Part shown: piece by piece, positions 35,499 through 43,159 of the stretch
Layout: the number at the start of each line of letters is the position of its first letter
Numbering within the stretch: position 1 is the first letter of the stretch
From: Achromobacter kerstersii
GTDB lineage: Bacteria; Pseudomonadota; Gammaproteobacteria; Burkholderiales; Burkholderiaceae_B
Assembly: GCF_902859595.1 (NCBI RefSeq)
Contig: NZ_CADIJQ010000019.1
Span: 1-64,000, forward strand
Reading direction: 5' to 3'
DNA: 64,000 nt
Notes under the pieces: model-generated
Seen by the model: only the letters and a program-made list of their open reading frames with translations
What the model was told of the DNA's origin: nothing
Databases searched by the model: none
Made by a program: the position numbers and the translations under genes

Positions 35499-36473
35499 AT
35501 GCGTAAATCCTGGCTTGCGGCCACGATTCTGGCCGCCTGCGCGGCCGCCACATCCCTGCCCTCGGCAGCTCAGAACACCTTGAAGATGGCCTACGCCCTG
35601 TCGGCTTCGTCGCACTACGGCGCCGGCGCCGAAGCCCTGGCCAAGTCGCTGGAGGCATCGACCAACGGAAAGTACAAGGTACAGCAATTCGCCAACAGCG
35701 CGCTGGGCGGCGAGCGCGAAGTGATCGAAGGCCTGCAGATCGGCACCATCGACCTGGCCATCGTTTCGACAGGCGCTACCCTGAATTTTGTTCCCGAGAC
35801 GGGGGTTTTCGATATCCCCTTCCTGCTGCGCGACCTGCAACACGCCCGCACGGTGCTCGACAGCAAGATCGGCCAGGACATGCTGGCCAAGTTTCCCAGC
35901 CGCGGCATCATCGCCCTGGCCTGGGGTGAACAGGGCTTTCGCCACCTGACCAACAACGTGCGCCCGGTCAAGACCCCGGCGGACGCCAAGGGCCTGAAGA
36001 TCCGCACCACGGAAAACCCCATCCACATCACGGCTTTCCGCCAGATCGGCATTCTGCCCACGCCCATGGCCTGGCCGGAAGTGGCCACCGCCTTGCAGCA
36101 AGGCACCATCGACGGCCAGGAAAACCCGCTGTCGGTGATCACGTCGGCCAAGCTGTCGCAGATGCAGAAGTACCTGTCGTTGACCGGCCACGTGTACGGC
36201 CCGGCGCTGGTGCTGATGTCGGCCAACGTCTATGAAGGCCTGTCGGCTGCCGACAAGGCCAACTTCGACAAGGCCGGCAAGGACTCCGCCCAAGCCATGC
36301 GCGCCTACGTCGACAACATCGAGAAGACCGGTGTCGAACAGCTGAAGAAGGAAGGCATGCAAGTGTCCGAGGTGGACCGCGCTGCATTCGCCGCCGCTGT
36401 GGAACCCGCGTACCCCGAGTACTACAAGAAGTTCGACAAGAAGCTGATCGACTCGATCCGCGACACCAAGTAA
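35499..36473 (+). CDS. TRAP transporter substrate-binding protein DctP
   Basis: 324 residues. Signal peptide cleaved probably after LPSAA, followed by the DctP fold (LKMAYALSASSHYGAGAEALAKSLE, KGLKIRTTENP, MAWPEVATALQQGTIDGQENP). The conserved Arg that binds the carboxylate of the ligand is in KIRTTENP. It binds an organic acid in the periplasm. Start supported by GGAGAAG. First gene of the dctPQM operon, divergent from the YbbP-like gene. Confidence 0.95.
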   Translation: MRKSWLAATILAACAAATSLPSAAQNTLKMAYALSASSHYGAGAEALAKSLEASTNGKYKVQQFANSALGGEREVIEGLQIGTIDLAIVSTGATLNFVPETGVFDIPFLLRDLQHARTVLDSKIGQDMLAKFPSRGIIALAWGEQGFRHLTNNVRPVKTPADAKGLKIRTTENPIHITAFRQIGILPTPMAWPEVATALQQGTIDGQENPLSVITSAKLSQMQKYLSLTGHVYGPALVLMSANVYEGLSAADKANFDKAGKDSAQAMRAYVDNIEKTGVEQLKKEGMQVSEVDRAAFAAAVEPAYPEYYKKFDKKLIDSIRDTK

Positions 36474-36496
36474 GCGGGGCTCGCCCTCTTTTATTT

Positions 36497-36670
36497 GGTA
36501 CGTCGTCCTTGTGCCTGGCAGGCCGTCCTTTTGCCAGGCACGCCTTCGATGTTCTAGGCACCTTGTCGTCTTTTTGGACACGTCGTCGTGTTTTAGGCAC
36601 GTTGTCGTGTTTTAGGCACGTTGTCTTGATATCGGGCACGCCGTCCTTGTATTGGACACGTCGCCCTTGG
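36497..36670. repeat. 19-20-bp tandem array between dctP and dctQ
   Basis: About nine degenerate units of 19-20 bp, each starting GGCACG or close to it and containing GTCGT/GTCCT and a T-rich end. It fills most of the 264-bp spacer inside the TRAP operon. I see no gene or terminator in the spacer. Confidence 0.75.
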
Positions 36671-36737
36671 CGGCGGGATTCCGGTCCCGCCGCTTGCCGT
36701 CCCCCATCCTTTGCGCCCCTCGCTATCGGGATTCATC

Positions 36738-37238
36738 ATGCGTTTGCTCTGCGCTTTCGACCGCGGCCTGTTCAAGCTGGTCTCGGTTCTTGCCCAACTT
36801 TTGCTGGTGGCCGCCGCGGCCGCCGCCTTCTACCAGGTCATTGCCCGCTTCGTGCTGCATTCACCCGCCGACTGGAGCGAGGTGCTGACCCGCGCCCTCC
36901 TGATCTGGACGGTGCTGCTGGGCGTGGCGCTGGCCTTCCGCCATGGCGCCATGATCAGCGTCGAACTGCTGCGCAACCTGCTGGGCGGCACGAAGCGCCG
37001 CGTGCTTGAAGCGGTGATCGGCTTGATCTGCGCCAGCTTCCTGGGCTTTCTGGCCTGGATCGGCGGCAACATGACCTATCGCGTGCGCTTCCAGACGGTG
37101 CCCAGCCTGGACATTTCCATTTCCTGGATCTACCTGGCGATTCCCGTTGGCGCAACGCTGGCCGCCATTGCCGTGCTGGCCCGCTGGTGCGCCGGCGAAG
37201 AAGAAGACGTGCCTGTGCGCAACGACGCGCAAGGCTAA
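36738..37238 (+). CDS. TRAP transporter small permease DctQ
   Basis: 166 residues, four hydrophobic segments (about 15-38, 50-70, 90-112, 130-152) as in DctQ. WSEVLTRALLIWTVLLGVALAFR and the following HGAMI are typical. It assists the large permease at the inner membrane. The ATG at 36738 gives the standard N-terminus. Confidence 0.93.
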   Translation: MRLLCAFDRGLFKLVSVLAQLLLVAAAAAAFYQVIARFVLHSPADWSEVLTRALLIWTVLLGVALAFRHGAMISVELLRNLLGGTKRRVLEAVIGLICASFLGFLAWIGGNMTYRVRFQTVPSLDISISWIYLAIPVGATLAAIAVLARWCAGEEEDVPVRNDAQG

Positions 37239-37274
37239 GCCGCCCCTTATCGAACCTGAGCAGCAGATATCGCC

Positions 37275-38552
37275 ATGTCTCAAATAATGATTGTCTCGAT
37301 GCTGATTTTCTTCGGGCTGTCCGTGCCGGTCGCCGTGTCGATCGGTTTGGCCAGCCTGGCGGGCGTCGGCACCGCGGGCCTGCCGTGGGTGGTTGTCGCC
37401 CAGCAGCTGTACGCCGCGCTGGACAAGTACCCGCTTGTCGCCATCCCCTTCTTCATCCTCGCCGGCAACCTGATGGAAGCCGGCGGCATTTCCGAACGCA
37501 TGGTGGAGTTCGCCAAGAGCGTGGTGGGCGGCATCCAGGGCGGGCTCGCCTGCACCTGCGTGCTGACCTGCATGATCTTCGCCGCCGTGGCCGGCTCCAG
37601 CGTGGCCACGACGTTCGCGGTGGGCGCAATCCTGATCCCCGCCATGATCCGGCACGGCTACCCGGCGCCCTTCGCGGCGTCATTACAGGCCAGCGCGGCG
37701 GAGCTGGGCGTGATCATTCCGCCGTCGATTCCGATGATTCTTTACGCAGTGTCCACCGACACCTCGACCGGCGAGCTGTTCATTGCGGGCGTGATGCCCG
37801 GCATCTTGATCGGCGTGGCGCTGATGTTCTATGTGTGGATCTACGCCAAGCGCAACAACCTGGGCAAGCGCGACGGCGAAGGCCGCCTGCCGCTGTGGCC
37901 CGCCTTCAAGAGCGCCTGGCTGGCGCTGATGATGCCGGTCATCATCCTGGGCGGCATTTACGGCGGCGTGTTCACGCCGACGGAAGCGTCGGTAGTGGCG
38001 GTGATGTACGCGGTGGTGGTCGGCAAGTTCATCTATCGCCGCTTGAGCTTCAAGCAGCTGTCGGTGACGCTGCACAAGTCGGTGGTGTCGACGGCAGTGA
38101 TCATGTTCGTGATCGCCAACGCAGGCGTCTTCAGCTTCCTGCTGAACCGCGCAGGCATCCCGGACGCGCTGGGCGTCTGGCTGTCGCAGATCTTCGATAC
38201 GAAGTTCTCGTTCCTGATGGGCGTGAACGCCGCGCTGTTCGTGATCGGCATGTTCATCGAAACGTCGGCGTCGATCGTGGTGCTGGCGCCGTTACTGCTG
38301 CCGGTGGCGCTGAAGTTCGGTGTGGAGCCGGTGCACTTCGGCATCATCATGGTGGTCAACCTGGCATTGGGGATGATTACACCGCCGTTCGGCGTGAATC
38401 TTTTCGCGGCATGCGCAGTGGCGAAGTTGCCGCTGGAGCGGTTGATAAAGCCGTTGATTCCGTTTGTGGGGGTGGTGATTGTTTGCCTGATGGTGATTAC
38501 CTATTGGCCGGGGTTGTCACTGGGGTTAAGGGATTTGGTTTACGGGAAGTGA
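37275..38552 (+). CDS. TRAP transporter large permease DctM
   Basis: 425 residues, about 12 membrane segments. DctM hallmarks: PFFILAGNLM, AAVAGSSVATTFAVG, GVIIPPSIPMILYAV, GVFTPTEASVVAV and LALGMITPPFGVNLF. It is the sodium-coupled channel component that imports the acid bound by DctP. It lies 36 bp after dctQ and closes the operon; a 13-bp tandem array follows its stop. Confidence 0.96.
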   Translation: MSQIMIVSMLIFFGLSVPVAVSIGLASLAGVGTAGLPWVVVAQQLYAALDKYPLVAIPFFILAGNLMEAGGISERMVEFAKSVVGGIQGGLACTCVLTCMIFAAVAGSSVATTFAVGAILIPAMIRHGYPAPFAASLQASAAELGVIIPPSIPMILYAVSTDTSTGELFIAGVMPGILIGVALMFYVWIYAKRNNLGKRDGEGRLPLWPAFKSAWLALMMPVIILGGIYGGVFTPTEASVVAVMYAVVVGKFIYRRLSFKQLSVTLHKSVVSTAVIMFVIANAGVFSFLLNRAGIPDALGVWLSQIFDTKFSFLMGVNAALFVIGMFIETSASIVVLAPLLLPVALKFGVEPVHFGIIMVVNLALGMITPPFGVNLFAACAVAKLPLERLIKPLIPFVGVVIVCLMVITYWPGLSLGLRDLVYGK

Positions 38553-38596
38553 GCGGGTTTTTTGAGGCTCGCGGTGCGGCTTGCTTAAGCGGGTTC

Positions 38597-38635
38597 CGGA
38601 AGTGGCTTGCGGAAGTGGCTTGCGGAAGTGGCTTG
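38597..38635. repeat. 13-bp tandem array after dctM
   Basis: Three perfect copies of CGGAAGTGGCTTG, 45 bp past the dctM stop. The end of dctM itself reads GGGAAGTGA, similar to the unit. Confidence 0.75.
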
Positions 38636-38643
38636 CGTAGGTC

Positions 38644-38803
38644 GCCCGTCGTCGCAGTGGCCCTGACGGCGCGCGCCCACGATTGCGGTCCGGAGCCTTC
38701 GCTCCGGACTGCCCCGTCCTCATCCTCGTCCGCCTTCGGCTCCCTTCGGATTCCGTCGGGCGCATCGAGGTTGCGCGCCGTCAGGGCCACCGCGCCGACG
38801 GGC
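38644..38803 (-). repeat. Dispersed nested-hairpin element, copy 2 (complete)
   Basis: Outer arms of 31 bases at 38644-38674 and 38773-38803 are complementary at 29 positions. The central hairpin GTCCGGAGC-N4-GCTCCGGAC is at 38688-38709. Between centre and right arm lies a small GCC-N3-GGC hairpin and a GA-rich linker. On the minus strand it reads in the same direction as copies 1 and 3. Confidence 0.8.
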
Positions 38804-39089
38804 TGCCGCCGTCTTGGATCGGTACGCTGCTAGGGGGTGCCTTAGTGACGAGTGCTGCGGGGCCCGCCGAGTGCCGGCCGCACGGGCGGCCTTACTCGGC
38901 ATACACGTTGGTGGTCGATTGGGCGGTGGTCGCTTTCGCGAATTTGTAGAGCTGTTTGCTAATGGTCCTCCCGCAGTTTTTTGGGGGGGGAGAAAGGTGG
39001 CGCGCAGCGCCCACTGTCTTGCGCATGCAGACCCATTGCGCGCCACGCACCGGGGTTCAAGTGCCGGCCATCATTCGTTGGATAGGAAA

Positions 39090-39219
39090 TGCAGTCTGAC
39101 TGCAGATCCACGTGAGGAACGGACTTTCGCCCTAGCTGCCAATAATTGCAGTCTGACACCGAAATTGCAGTCTGACACCGAAATTGAGATCCCCGAATAA
39201 ATGCAGTCCGACACCAGAA
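39090..39219. repeat. Clustered TGCAGTCTGACACC repeats, possible insertion-sequence end
   Basis: Two perfect adjacent 19-bp units at 39145-39163 and 39164-39182, a diverged one at 39200-39219 and a shorter match at 39090-39100. Multiple related repeats near a terminus are seen in IS21-type elements, but no transposase is present and I cannot name the element. Confidence 0.4.
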
Positions 39220-39420
39220 TTACGACGCTAAAAAACCCGAGCAACGCCGCCACACGCGAAGCGAACTCTGCGACGACGTACCACTACGCGTAAGCTCCAA
39301 AAGGCCGCCCGCGCGGCCGGCATGGAGCGGGCCCCGCAAGATCTTTCACCCCCAAAACCTCGTGGCGAGAACCCTAAGAAAACAAATCGCCCCAGCTGAC
39401 GTCAGATTGCAACTGGCGGA

Positions 39421-39586
39421 GCCCGTGGCGTCGGGGGCCTGGGGTGCGCGGGGCGTCGATAAGCCCGAGGGAATCTGAAGGAACCCGCCGCAGGCGGGTG
39501 ACGAAGATGACGACGGGGCAGTCCGGAGCGAAGGCTCCGGACCGCAATCGTTGCCCCGCGCGCCCCAGGCCCCCGACGCCACGGGC
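39421..39586 (+). repeat. Dispersed nested-hairpin element, copy 3 (complete, different arms)
   Basis: Outer arms of 33 bases at 39421-39453 and 39554-39586 are complementary at 32 positions, yet differ in sequence from the arms of copy 2. The same central hairpin is at 39521-39542, and a CCCGCC-GCA-GGCGGG hairpin at 39484-39498 replaces the GCC-N3-GGC one. Confidence 0.8.
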
Positions 39587-39609
39587 GTCTCAAGAACCCA
39601 CCACCACCG

Positions 39610-39651
<42 letters not shown>

Positions 39652-39661
39652 GAACCAAACC

Positions 39662-40645
39662 CTAAGCCGCCACCGCCCGAACCCAACTCACCGCATGGCA
39701 CCGAACCTGCCGCCCCGCCACGACACTCACCTCTGGCACATCCGTGCGGCACTCATCTCTTGCGTCCGGACACCGGGGATGAAACGTGCATCCCGCTGGC
39801 GGTTGGATCGGATTTGGCACCTCTCCCCCCATCGGCTCCCGATCCCGTCTGGGATCTTCCAGATCGGGAATCGTATCCAGCAACATCCGCGTATACGGAT
39901 GCTGCGGGGCATCGAATAGCTGATCAGCCGGCGCCTGCTCGACGATTCTTCCCAGGTACATCACCGCCACGTTATCCGACACGTGGCGCACCACCGACAG
40001 GTTGTGGCTGATGAACACATACGTCAGCCCGAACTCTTTCTGCAAGTCGCCCATCAGGTTCAGAATCTGCGCTTGCACCGACACGTCCAGCGCGGACGTG
40101 GGCTCGTCGCAGACCAGAAATTCCGCTTCCGTCGCCAACGCACGGGCAATCGAAATACGCTGTCGTTGACCGCCCGAGAACTCATGCGGAAAGCGCCCCG
40201 CGTCGCTGGCGGACAAGCCCACCAGTTCCAGCAGCTCGTCCACGCGGCGGCGCGTTTCGGCGGGCGTTGGCCGCAAGCCCAGCGTAATGATGGGTTCGGC
40301 CACGATGTTGCCCACACGCCAGCGCGGGTTCAGGCTGGCGTAGGGGTCCTGGAAAATCATCTGCGGGTGCAACACGCCGCCTGAACGGTTGCGGCCATAC
40401 GCCAGCTTGCCGCGCGTGGGGGCAACCAGGCCCACCAGCAGCTTCGCAAGGGTCGACTTGCCGCAACCCGATTCGCCCACGATGCTTAGCGTCGTGCCTC
40501 TTGGCACGGCCAGCGATACGCCATCCACCGCCTTCAACGTTTGCGCCGGCTGCCGTGACAGCGTGCGTTCCAGCCAGGGCGGCGACACGTCGAACCAGCA
40601 GGCAAGGTCATCGGCCCGCAAGAGAAAATCATCGTTACGCGGCAT
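39662..40645 (-). CDS. Dipeptide/oligopeptide-type ABC transporter ATP-binding protein (DppF-like)
   Basis: 327 residues. Walker A GESGCGKST, Q-loop MIFQDPYASLNP, signature FSGGQRQRISIARAL, Walker [13 protein letters not shown], and the C-terminal oligo_HPY region with CTFHPRCPDARDEC. Strong AAGGAGGAG before the ATG at 40645, which lies inside the end of the dppD-like gene (11-bp overlap). Last gene of the GntR-linked operon; it powers import with the DppD-like protein. Confidence 0.94.
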   Translation of the reverse strand: MPRNDDFLLRADDLACWFDVSPPWLERTLSRQPAQTLKAVDGVSLAVPRGTTLSIVGESGCGKSTLAKLLVGLVAPTRGKLAYGRNRSGGVLHPQMIFQDPYASLNPRWRVGNIVAEPIITLGLRPTPAETRRRVDELLELVGLSASDAGRFPHEFSGGQRQRISIARALATEAEFLVCDEPTSALDVSVQAQILNLMGDLQKEFGLTYVFISHNLSVVRHVSDNVAVMYLGRIVEQAPADQLFDAPQHPYTRMLLDTIPDLEDPRRDREPMGGEVPNPIQPPAGCTFHPRCPDARDECRTDVPEVSVVAGRQVRCHAVSWVRAVAA

Positions 40646-41675
40646 GGGCGACTCCTCCTTGATGCAGCCAGCACGCACTGACCGTCGCGCCGGTTGGCGA
40701 TGGCGCGAGCGCCGGGCGTGTCTGTGCGCAGCGCGGGCCCGCCAGCGTGCAGCGGGGATGAAACGCGCAGCCATCGGGCATGGCGTGCAAGCGCGGCATG
40801 GCGCCGTCGATCTGGTTCAGGCGCGCAGCGCGATGCCTCAAGCCCGGAATCGCATTCATCAAGCCCTGCGTGTAGGGATGACCGGGCCGGCGCAGCACGT
40901 CCAGCACCGGGCCGATCTCCACAATGCGGCCCGCGTACATCACCGCCACGCGGTCAGCCGTTTCGGCAATCACGCCCATGTCGTGCGTCACCAGCAGCAC
41001 CGACGTGCCCTGCTCGCGGCACAGCCGGCGCAGCAGCGCGGTGATCTGCGCCTGCACCGACACGTCCAGCGCCGTCGTCGGTTCATCCGCGATGATCAGC
41101 GCCGGCCGCGCGGCCAAGGCCAGCGCAATCACCACGCGCTGACGCATGCCGCCAGAGAACTGGTGCGGATAGTGATCAATGCGCTTGTCGGCAGCAGGAA
41201 TGCCCACCGCCAGCAGCAGCTCCAGCGCACGCGCGCGTGCGGCCGCCGCGGATGACTTGTCGTGGTGGCGGATGGTTTCGACCAGTTGGTCGCCCACCGT
41301 GAACAAGGGGTGCAGGCTAGTCAGCGGGTCTTGAAAGATGGCGCCGATTTCCTTGCCGCGCAGACGCTGGCGCGCCTTGGGCGGCAGGTTGTCGATGCGC
41401 TTGCCCGCCAGATGGATCTCGCCGCCGCCCAAGCGGCCGGGCGGCTCCAGCAGGCCGATCACCGCCATCCCGGTCAGGGACTTGCCCGCGCCGGACTCCC
41501 CCACCATGCCCAGGATTTCGCCGGGCTGGATATCGAAACTGATGTCGCGCGTGGCGACCAGCGTGCCGTGGCGCGTGGGAAATTCCACCGACAGGCCGCG
41601 CACGGACAACGTCGGAATACCTGCCGGGCCAGTCTGGGCCGGCGGCTGCGTGTTGTTGGGAACAATGGCCATCAT
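40635..41675 (-). CDS. Dipeptide/oligopeptide-type ABC transporter ATP-binding protein (DppD-like)
   Basis: 346 residues. GESGAGKSL (the Walker A Thr is replaced by Leu after Ser, as often seen in DppD), AIFQDPLTSLHPLFTVG, FSGGMRQRVVIALAL, LIIADEPTTALD, and the C-terminal Cys-containing HPRC region. AAGGAG lies 6 bases before the ATG at 41675, which overlaps the stop of the upstream amidohydrolase gene. Confidence 0.94.
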   Translation of the reverse strand: MMAIVPNNTQPPAQTGPAGIPTLSVRGLSVEFPTRHGTLVATRDISFDIQPGEILGMVGESGAGKSLTGMAVIGLLEPPGRLGGGEIHLAGKRIDNLPPKARQRLRGKEIGAIFQDPLTSLHPLFTVGDQLVETIRHHDKSSAAAARARALELLLAVGIPAADKRIDHYPHQFSGGMRQRVVIALALAARPALIIADEPTTALDVSVQAQITALLRRLCREQGTSVLLVTHDMGVIAETADRVAVMYAGRIVEIGPVLDVLRRPGHPYTQGLMNAIPGLRHRAARLNQIDGAMPRLHAMPDGCAFHPRCTLAGPRCAQTRPALAPSPTGATVSACWLHQGGVAHAA

Positions 41676-43159
41676 GACGGGCTCCTTGCGGGACGCGGAT
41701 AGCTTGAGGAAAAAATCTGCTCAACCGGGGGATGCCCCCAGGTGCGGTCGGGATAGCGTGCAACCAGGCCGTCGAACTGCGCCTGCGCCTGTTCTTGCGC
41801 CAGACGGGCGTCGAAGCCGGGGATATGGCCGTCGATCATGACGAAGCGGCCATCGATGATCACCTGCGACACATCACGGCCGCTGCCGCTGACCATCAAG
41901 GTCTGGATCGGGTCGATCATCTGGCCGTTGCGGTCGTGCGAGAAATCGAACACCACGATGTCGGCCTTGGCGCCTACGGCCAAGCGGCCCAGGTCCGGCC
42001 GCCCCAACGCATTGGCGCCGCCCACCGTGGCGGCGTCGTAATAGTCTTCGGAGCGCACGGCCTCGGTCGAACCGTCGGCCACGCGGCACAGCATCATTCC
42101 GACCTGCATGTTCAACACCATGTCGGGCGGCCAGGTGTCCGTACCCATGCCGATGTTCACCCCTTGCTTGCGATACCGCGCGAAGGACTCCAATGTCGCG
42201 CCGTGGCGCGCCGACACCAACGGGCAATGCACGATGCTGGCGCCGGCGTCGCGGATGATGTCGAGATCACGCCCCGGGCGATCAATATGGCGCGACCCCG
42301 ACACATACGTGCCATGCGGCAGCAGCGCGCGTTCGGACAAAAATCCCAAGCTTTGCAGCCATTCCGGCGGACTCATGCCGTGCTGCTCCACGACCAGGTC
42401 ATATTCCAGGCGCGATTGGCAGCAATGCAGCCGGATCGGCATCTCCCGTTCACGCGCGGCGGCGGCTGACATGCGCAACAAGTCTGGCGTACAGGTTTCG
42501 ATGCGGTCGGGAGACAGCATGGCGCGCACGCGGCCGTCGTGGCGCCCTTCGATTTCGTCGCAAAACGCCAAGGCGTCGGACAGGCCCGCCATGCCGCGCA
42601 CCTCGTCGTAGTGGCAACGAATCTTGCCTTCGGCATCCACATACGTGTGCCCGCTGCGGTAGGCCGGCCCCAGATACACGCGCAAGCCCAGCTCGCCTGC
42701 GGCGTTGGCCGCCGACAGGAATTCTTCGCGGGTTTCACCCCATACGCGGTAGAACAGCGACGCAATCGGCAGCGCCGTGGTGATGCCGTTGCGGATCAGC
42801 TGCGCAAACGCGTAGCGCTTCTGAAACGCCAATTCGGCGGGGGTATACATCTCATACGGCCCGCGCTTCATGTAGCTGTCGGGCCAGATCCGGCCCTTGC
42901 GCCACGCGGGCGAATTGTCAAAGCCCAGGATGGTGGTGTCCAGGTCTGACAAGGCGTCCAAGTCCACGAAACCTGGCCCGATCACCGCTCGGCCGTAATC
43001 GTGGCGGCGCGCCACCGGCCCCGGATAGTGGTGGCCGACGTAGACGATGCGGTCGTCCTCGAACACGACTTCACCATTCTCATACAGGCAATGGCGGCCG
43101 TTCTCGTGGCCCACCACCCAACGGGCCGTCAGCAGGATGGGGCCTTCGGCGGCGGGCAT
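41672..43159 (-). CDS. Amidohydrolase superfamily protein (chlorohydrolase/deaminase-like) without HxH
   Basis: 495 residues in the COG0402-type layout. His in IRLHCCQS, His in LLPHGTYVS and Asp in GMGTDTWPPD are kept. The first metal motif, normally PGxxDxHxH, reads PGFVDLDAL, so both histidines are absent. It may bind metal differently or belong to a conserved variant. Encoded between two transporter ATPases and a second amidohydrolase, it should act on the imported compound. The start overlaps the preceding stop (TGATG); a GTG one codon earlier is possible. Confidence 0.85.
   Translation of the reverse strand: MPAAEGPILLTARWVVGHENGRHCLYENGEVVFEDDRIVYVGHHYPGPVARRHDYGRAVIGPGFVDLDALSDLDTTILGFDNSPAWRKGRIWPDSYMKRGPYEMYTPAELAFQKRYAFAQLIRNGITTALPIASLFYRVWGETREEFLSAANAAGELGLRVYLGPAYRSGHTYVDAEGKIRCHYDEVRGMAGLSDALAFCDEIEGRHDGRVRAMLSPDRIETCTPDLLRMSAAAAREREMPIRLHCCQSRLEYDLVVEQHGMSPPEWLQSLGFLSERALLPHGTYVSGSRHIDRPGRDLDIIRDAGASIVHCPLVSARHGATLESFARYRKQGVNIGMGTDTWPPDMVLNMQVGMMLCRVADGSTEAVRSEDYYDAATVGGANALGRPDLGRLAVGAKADIVVFDFSHDRNGQMIDPIQTLMVSGSGRDVSQVIIDGRFVMIDGHIPGFDARLAQEQAQAQFDGLVARYPDRTWGHPPVEQIFSSSYPRPARSPS

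Noticed and set aside
39040-39075. GGGGTTCAAGT followed by a CCGG match, resembling a tRNA T-arm
   Set aside because: The T-stem does not pair over five bases, and no matching acceptor, D-arm or anticodon stem is found upstream.
38814-39200. A 128-codon open frame in the gene-free region
   Set aside because: No recognisable domain or ribosome binding site; its 3' part runs through the repeated TGCAGTCTGACACC units, so it looks like a chance frame.
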